The position numbers and the translations under genes are program-made. Below are positions 5,198 to 8,287 of a stretch of DNA of 8,287 nt, piece after piece. The stretch's first letter is position 1. Each line of letters starts with the position of its first letter. The notes beneath the pieces were generated by a model. That model was not told where the DNA came from. It searched no databases and saw only the letters and a list, made by a program, of their open reading frames with translations. Source of the stretch: JACQNR01 sp049515175 (GTDB lineage Bacteria > Acidobacteriota > Terriglobia > UBA7540); the NCBI GenBank assembly GCA_049515175.1, contig JBEKUI010000209.1:1-8287 (forward strand), in the 5' to 3' direction.

Positions 5198-6091
5198 ATG
5201 AAAATCAGTTGCTGCTGGTTGTATGCCATTACTAAGTACGGTTATCCCCCCTCAATCGAGAATACGTTCAAAGTCCTGGGCGAGATGAAGAACCTGGGGT
5301 TTGAGTACGTCGAACTGGAAGGCGTTCGGCGTGCCAATTTGATGGCGGTTTACGAGGCCCGCCACGAGCTGAAGCGATTTACCGACGGCGAGGGCGTGAA
5401 GGTGGTCAACTTCTGCCCCGTGCTGCCCGACTCGGTCAGCGTCGACAAGAAGGTGCGCAAGCAGTCGTGGGACCTCTTCAAGCGCGCCATCGAGATCGCC
5501 AACCATTTCGGCTGCTACACGATTCAAGGCGACAGCTTCACGCCGCCCCTGAAGTTCAAAGGCGATTCTCCTTATAAGGAGAGCATCAGTTACGGCAAAC
5601 ACTTCACCGTGGAAGTCGATCCCAAGTTCAAGTGGGAGCGGCAGTGGGACGCGATGGTGGAGACTTTCAGCTTCATGGCGCGCGAAGCGCGGAAAGCGAA
5701 ACTCAAGTTCTGCGTCGAGCCGCGCGTGGGCGAGATGCTCTCCAATACCGACGCCATCCTGCGCATGATGGATCACGTCGGCGACGATAACTTCGGCGCC
5801 GTGCTCGACACCGCGCACCTGAACGCGCAGAAGGAGATCCTGGCCCTCAGTGTCGAAAAGCTCGGGAAGAGAATCTTCTTCGTCCACGCCGCCGACAACG
5901 ACGGGCGCGTCAACGACCACGTCGCCACCGGGCGCGGCACGGTGGACTGGGATGGCATTTTCCTCGGGCTCAAGAAGCACAAGTTTTCCGGCTACCTCGC
6001 CATCGATGTGGGTATGGTGCCGGATATCGACGACCAGTACCGGGAGTCGTTCGATTTCCTGAAGAAGCAGGCCGCGAAATTCAAGATGTAG
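5198..6091 (+). CDS. TIM-barrel sugar phosphate isomerase/epimerase (xylose isomerase-like)
   Basis: Predicted cytosolic enzyme of 297 residues, standard size for the family that includes D-tagatose 3-epimerase, hydroxypyruvate isomerase and rhamnose isomerase-like proteins. The ATG has an excellent ribosome binding site, AAGGAGG at 5182-5188, 9 nt upstream. Expected metal ligands are visible on successive strands: E174 in CVEPR, D204 in VLDTAHLN (with H207 as a likely substrate ligand) and H230 in FFVHAADNDG, followed by H241 and RGTVDWD. The fourth ligand position, usually Glu in D-tagatose 3-epimerase, appears to be D270 in LAIDVG. Known members interconvert ketoses, or aldose and ketose, using a divalent metal. 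The true substrate cannot be assigned, and annotation as an endonuclease IV-like protein would be misleading. It is divergent from the aldolase and is followed 68 bp later by the DUF5107 gene on the same strand. It may supply the ketose that the kinase and aldolase then process (inference). Confidence 0.9.
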   Translation: MKISCCWLYAITKYGYPPSIENTFKVLGEMKNLGFEYVELEGVRRANLMAVYEARHELKRFTDGEGVKVVNFCPVLPDSVSVDKKVRKQSWDLFKRAIEIANHFGCYTIQGDSFTPPLKFKGDSPYKESISYGKHFTVEVDPKFKWERQWDAMVETFSFMAREARKAKLKFCVEPRVGEMLSNTDAILRMMDHVGDDNFGAVLDTAHLNAQKEILALSVEKLGKRIFFVHAADNDGRVNDHVATGRGTVDWDGIFLGLKKHKFSGYLAIDVGMVPDIDDQYRESFDFLKKQAAKFKM

Positions 6092-6110
6092 CGTCGTTGT
6101 TTTTCTAGCC

Positions 6111-6135
6111 GGGGCGGGAATCTCCCTCCCGCCCC
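6111..6135 (+). terminator. GC-rich hairpin between the epimerase and DUF5107 genes
   Basis: GGGGCGGGA (6111-6119) and TCCCGCCCC (6127-6135) form a perfect 9-bp stem around a 7-nt loop, starting 20 nt past the epimerase stop codon. The sequence after it (AATCTTCC) lacks a T-run; the T-rich stretch lies before the stem. It is therefore more likely a partial terminator or 3'-end stabiliser inside a two-gene unit than a full stop. The DUF5107 ribosome binding site begins 12 nt further on. Confidence 0.45.
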
Positions 6136-6159
6136 AATCTTCCCCCCGGGAGTCTGCTC

Positions 6160-8287
6160 ATGAGACCCTTTCGGATTGCTGTTTTCCTGATTGCCCTCTG
6201 TGCCATCTCCGTTCCCTGGCGAGCTGCCCGCGCGGAAGTCAAGGCGTGGGAAGGTAAAATCGACCTGCCGACCTACGTGCTGGGCGAAGAAGATCCTTAT
6301 CCTCCCTTTCCGCTCGTCACTCATCACCGCATTTATCCTTACACGATGCTCGACGACCTGACCGACCGCCGCGAGATGAAAAGCTACAGGGCGATTTACC
6401 TCGAAAACGAATTCTTGAAGGCGATCGTGCTGCCGGAGATGGGTGGCCGGCTGTATTCGCTCTACGACAAGGTGAACAAGCGGGAAGTCTTCTACCGGAA
6501 CAATGTGGTGAAGTACGGTCTGGTGGCGCTGCGCGGGGCGTGGATTTCCGGCGGCATCGAGTGGAATTTTCCCGACGGACACACCGTGGTTACCGTCTCG
6601 CCCGTCGCATCAACCCTCAAACGGAATGCCGATGGCAGCGCCACAGTCGTTGTGGGTGATATCGACCGCGTGACCGGCATGCATTGGGAAGTGGCGCTGA
6701 CGCTGCGTTCGGGTGAGGCGCGGCTCCGGCAAGACGTTACCCTATTCAATTCCACGCCGATCACCAACCCCTACTGGTTCTGGGCGACGACCGCCGTGCC
6801 CGCCACCGACGACATGCAGTTCATTTATCCCATGCGCGAGGCCTATCCGCACGTCAAGGGCGTTGTGTGGCCGTACCCGATGCACGACGGAACGGATTGG
6901 AGCTGGTACAAAAACGTTCGCGAGCCCACCTCGCTCTTCGGGCGGCAGGTGCACCGCAATTTCTTTGGCGCTTACTACCACAACTCCGATTACGGGGTCG
7001 CGCATGTCGCCGATTTTCGCGAGGTTCCGGGCAAGAAGACCTGGACTTGGGGCGTGGCCGGCGACGGATTGATCTGGACAAATCTCCTTACCGACAACGA
7101 CGGCGCCTACAACGAAATCCAGGCGGGCCGCTACGAAACGCAGCTTAATTACGAGTTTACACCCCCGCGGCGGGTGGAGCAGTTCACGGAATACTGGTAT
7201 CCGGTGCGCGGTTTGGGCGACGGCTGGGTCGAGGCGACGGAGCAACTGGCTTTGAACGTTCGAATCCTGCCTGCTTCGCAGGACAAGAAGCCTCGCGTCG
7301 AGATCGCTGTTTCTCCCACCGTCGCCATCGCCGCTCCGAGCGTTCGATTGCTTCTCGGCGCGCGAACGTTGCGCGAGTTCTCGCTGCAAGGGCTTTCACC
7401 GCTGAAAGCCACCACGGTGAGCGCCGAAGTTGACGACCTCGAGCGCGCACGCAAGGAATTGATTGTGGAAGTCAACGCGAGCGGGCGCCAGTTGGCGCGT
7501 TGGTCGGCTGCGGAGCCCATCGACGGCAATCCGGACTTTGTCCCTGCCGCAGGGAAAGCCGCGCTGGCGCCGAAATCCCGCCAGGAGATGACAGTTGAAG
7601 AATTGTTCCTTGCCGGGGTCGAGCAGGAAAAGGACGGGCAGGAGGACGCGGCCGCCGAAACGTACGGCCAGGTCCTCGAACGCGATCCGGGCTATGTCCC
7701 GGCGCTCCTGAAGCGGGCCTGGAGAAGCTACCGCGCCGCGGACTTCGCGGAAGCCGAAGGATACATCGCCCGCGCTCTGGCCCGGAACAACTCCGATCCC
7801 GCCATCCACTACGCGGCGGGGGTTGTCTATCGCGCCGCGCAGCGCTGGGGATTGGCGCAGGACGCCCTCTGGGCCGCCATCCATTACGGCGGCCCGCCCG
7901 CTCCGGCTTACGCGCAATTGGGCGAGATCGCCATTCATCAGAAACAATTTGATGAGGCGGCGGCATTGCTTCGCACATCCCTGAGTTTCAATCCCGACGA
8001 TGCCCTGGTGATGGCCGATCTTGCGGTGGCGCTGCGCCTGGCAGGGAAGCGGGGTGAGGCCGCGAAAGTCGCGAATCAGGCACTCGAGAAGATGCCGCTG
8101 CTTCCTTTCGCGCGGGAGGAAAACGCCCGCCTGGCGCCTGAGGCGGCGCCTGGCGGCGGTCCGTGGCGGAAGGCTCTCGGCGCTGACGTGCAGAACTATC
8201 TGGAAGTGGCGGCGTGGTATCGCCGGCTCGATGATGGCGTTTCCCTGAGGTCTGTGCTGCAGAGCGCCCTCCGCGACCTGCCGGCCG
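6160..8287 (+). CDS. Secreted DUF5107 domain protein with C-terminal TPR repeats (cut by window edge)
   Basis: The frame is open for 709 codons from an ATG at 6160 and leaves the window at the right end. The start is supported by GGGAG (6148-6152), 7 nt upstream. Residues 1-25 are a signal peptide (basic start, hydrophobic VFLIALCAISV, likely cleavage ARA-E), so the protein is exported. Residues about 30-350 match DUF5107, a beta-rich domain with a galactose-mutarotase-like look. Hallmarks are LPEMGGRLYSLYDK (91-104) and GAWISGGIEWNFPDGH (to H141). Residues about 350-475 are a beta-rich linker or Ig-like part. From about residue 477 to 650 helical TPR-like repeats follow, with A-x-E-x-Y and N-P-D-D-A type spacing. 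The domain is of unknown function; GGIEWN residues and the fold hint at carbohydrate binding or processing outside the cytoplasm (inference). It shares a strand and probably a transcript with the epimerase. Confidence 0.88.
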   Translation, partial: MRPFRIAVFLIALCAISVPWRAARAEVKAWEGKIDLPTYVLGEEDPYPPFPLVTHHRIYPYTMLDDLTDRREMKSYRAIYLENEFLKAIVLPEMGGRLYSLYDKVNKREVFYRNNVVKYGLVALRGAWISGGIEWNFPDGHTVVTVSPVASTLKRNADGSATVVVGDIDRVTGMHWEVALTLRSGEARLRQDVTLFNSTPITNPYWFWATTAVPATDDMQFIYPMREAYPHVKGVVWPYPMHDGTDWSWYKNVREPTSLFGRQVHRNFFGAYYHNSDYGVAHVADFREVPGKKTWTWGVAGDGLIWTNLLTDNDGAYNEIQAGRYETQLNYEFTPPRRVEQFTEYWYPVRGLGDGWVEATEQLALNVRILPASQDKKPRVEIAVSPTVAIAAPSVRLLLGARTLREFSLQGLSPLKATTVSAEVDDLERARKELIVEVNASGRQLARWSAAEPIDGNPDFVPAAGKAALAPKSRQEMTVEELFLAGVEQEKDGQEDAAAETYGQVLERDPGYVPALLKRAWRSYRAADFAEAEGYIARALARNNSDPAIHYAAGVVYRAAQRWGLAQDALWAAIHYGGPPAPAYAQLGEIAIHQKQFDEAAALLRTSLSFNPDDALVMADLAVALRLAGKRGEAAKVANQALEKMPLLPFAREENARLAPEAAPGGGPWRKALGADVQNYLEVAAWYRRLDDGVSLRSVLQSALRDLPA

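Noticed and set aside
6742..7947. Minus-strand open frames of 215 and 183 codons
   Set aside because: They are antisense to the DUF5107-TPR gene, which is open over the whole stretch and has family motifs.

Overview
The window looks like a piece of a GC-rich bacterial chromosome, most probably from an Acidobacteriota (inference). The main reason is the protein at the left edge. It is an Oar-like TonB-dependent receptor with an N-terminal carboxypeptidase-regulatory-like domain, of the kind that is greatly expanded in that phylum. A secreted DUF5107-TPR protein and alternative GTG and TTG starts beside good Shine-Dalgarno sequences fit this origin. No rRNA, tRNA, phage, transposase or CRISPR array is visible, and no transcription factor is encoded.

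Layout. On the minus strand, reading from about 4980 down to 1, are a class II aldolase/adducin-family protein (4323-4916), a PfkB-family sugar(-phosphate) kinase of the 1-phosphofructokinase type (3227-4159), an MFS transporter of the anion:cation symporter/hexuronate group (1503-2768) and the N-terminal 402 residues of the TonB-dependent receptor (1-1207, cut by the window edge). On the plus strand are a TIM-barrel sugar phosphate isomerase/epimerase (5198-6091) and a secreted DUF5107 plus TPR protein (6160-8287, cut by the window edge). The two groups diverge from a 281-bp spacer (4917-5197).

How the genes may fit together (inference). The set combines an outer-membrane receptor, an inner-membrane organic-acid/sugar-acid type importer, an isomerase/epimerase, a kinase and a class II aldolase. 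This resembles the import, isomerise, phosphorylate and cleave logic of fucose, rhamnose or tetronate utilisation. The exact combination (PfkB kinase, HxQ-variant aldolase, xylose-isomerase-like epimerase, secreted DUF5107-TPR protein) does not match a pathway I can name, so the substrate is unknown.

Regulation and non-coding content. Two convincing sigma70-like promoters are visible on the minus strand: TTGACA-17-GATGAT before the aldolase, and TTGACA-17-GATAAA before the receptor, which would have a leader of about 180 nt with a hairpin directly before its ribosome binding site. The 458-bp gap between the kinase and the transporter is AT-rich and holds an imperfect duplicated element with a palindrome midway between the copies. 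The gap between aldolase and kinase holds ten consecutive 7-bp tandem repeats. These non-coding structures and the aldolase's altered metal motif are the most unusual parts of the window.
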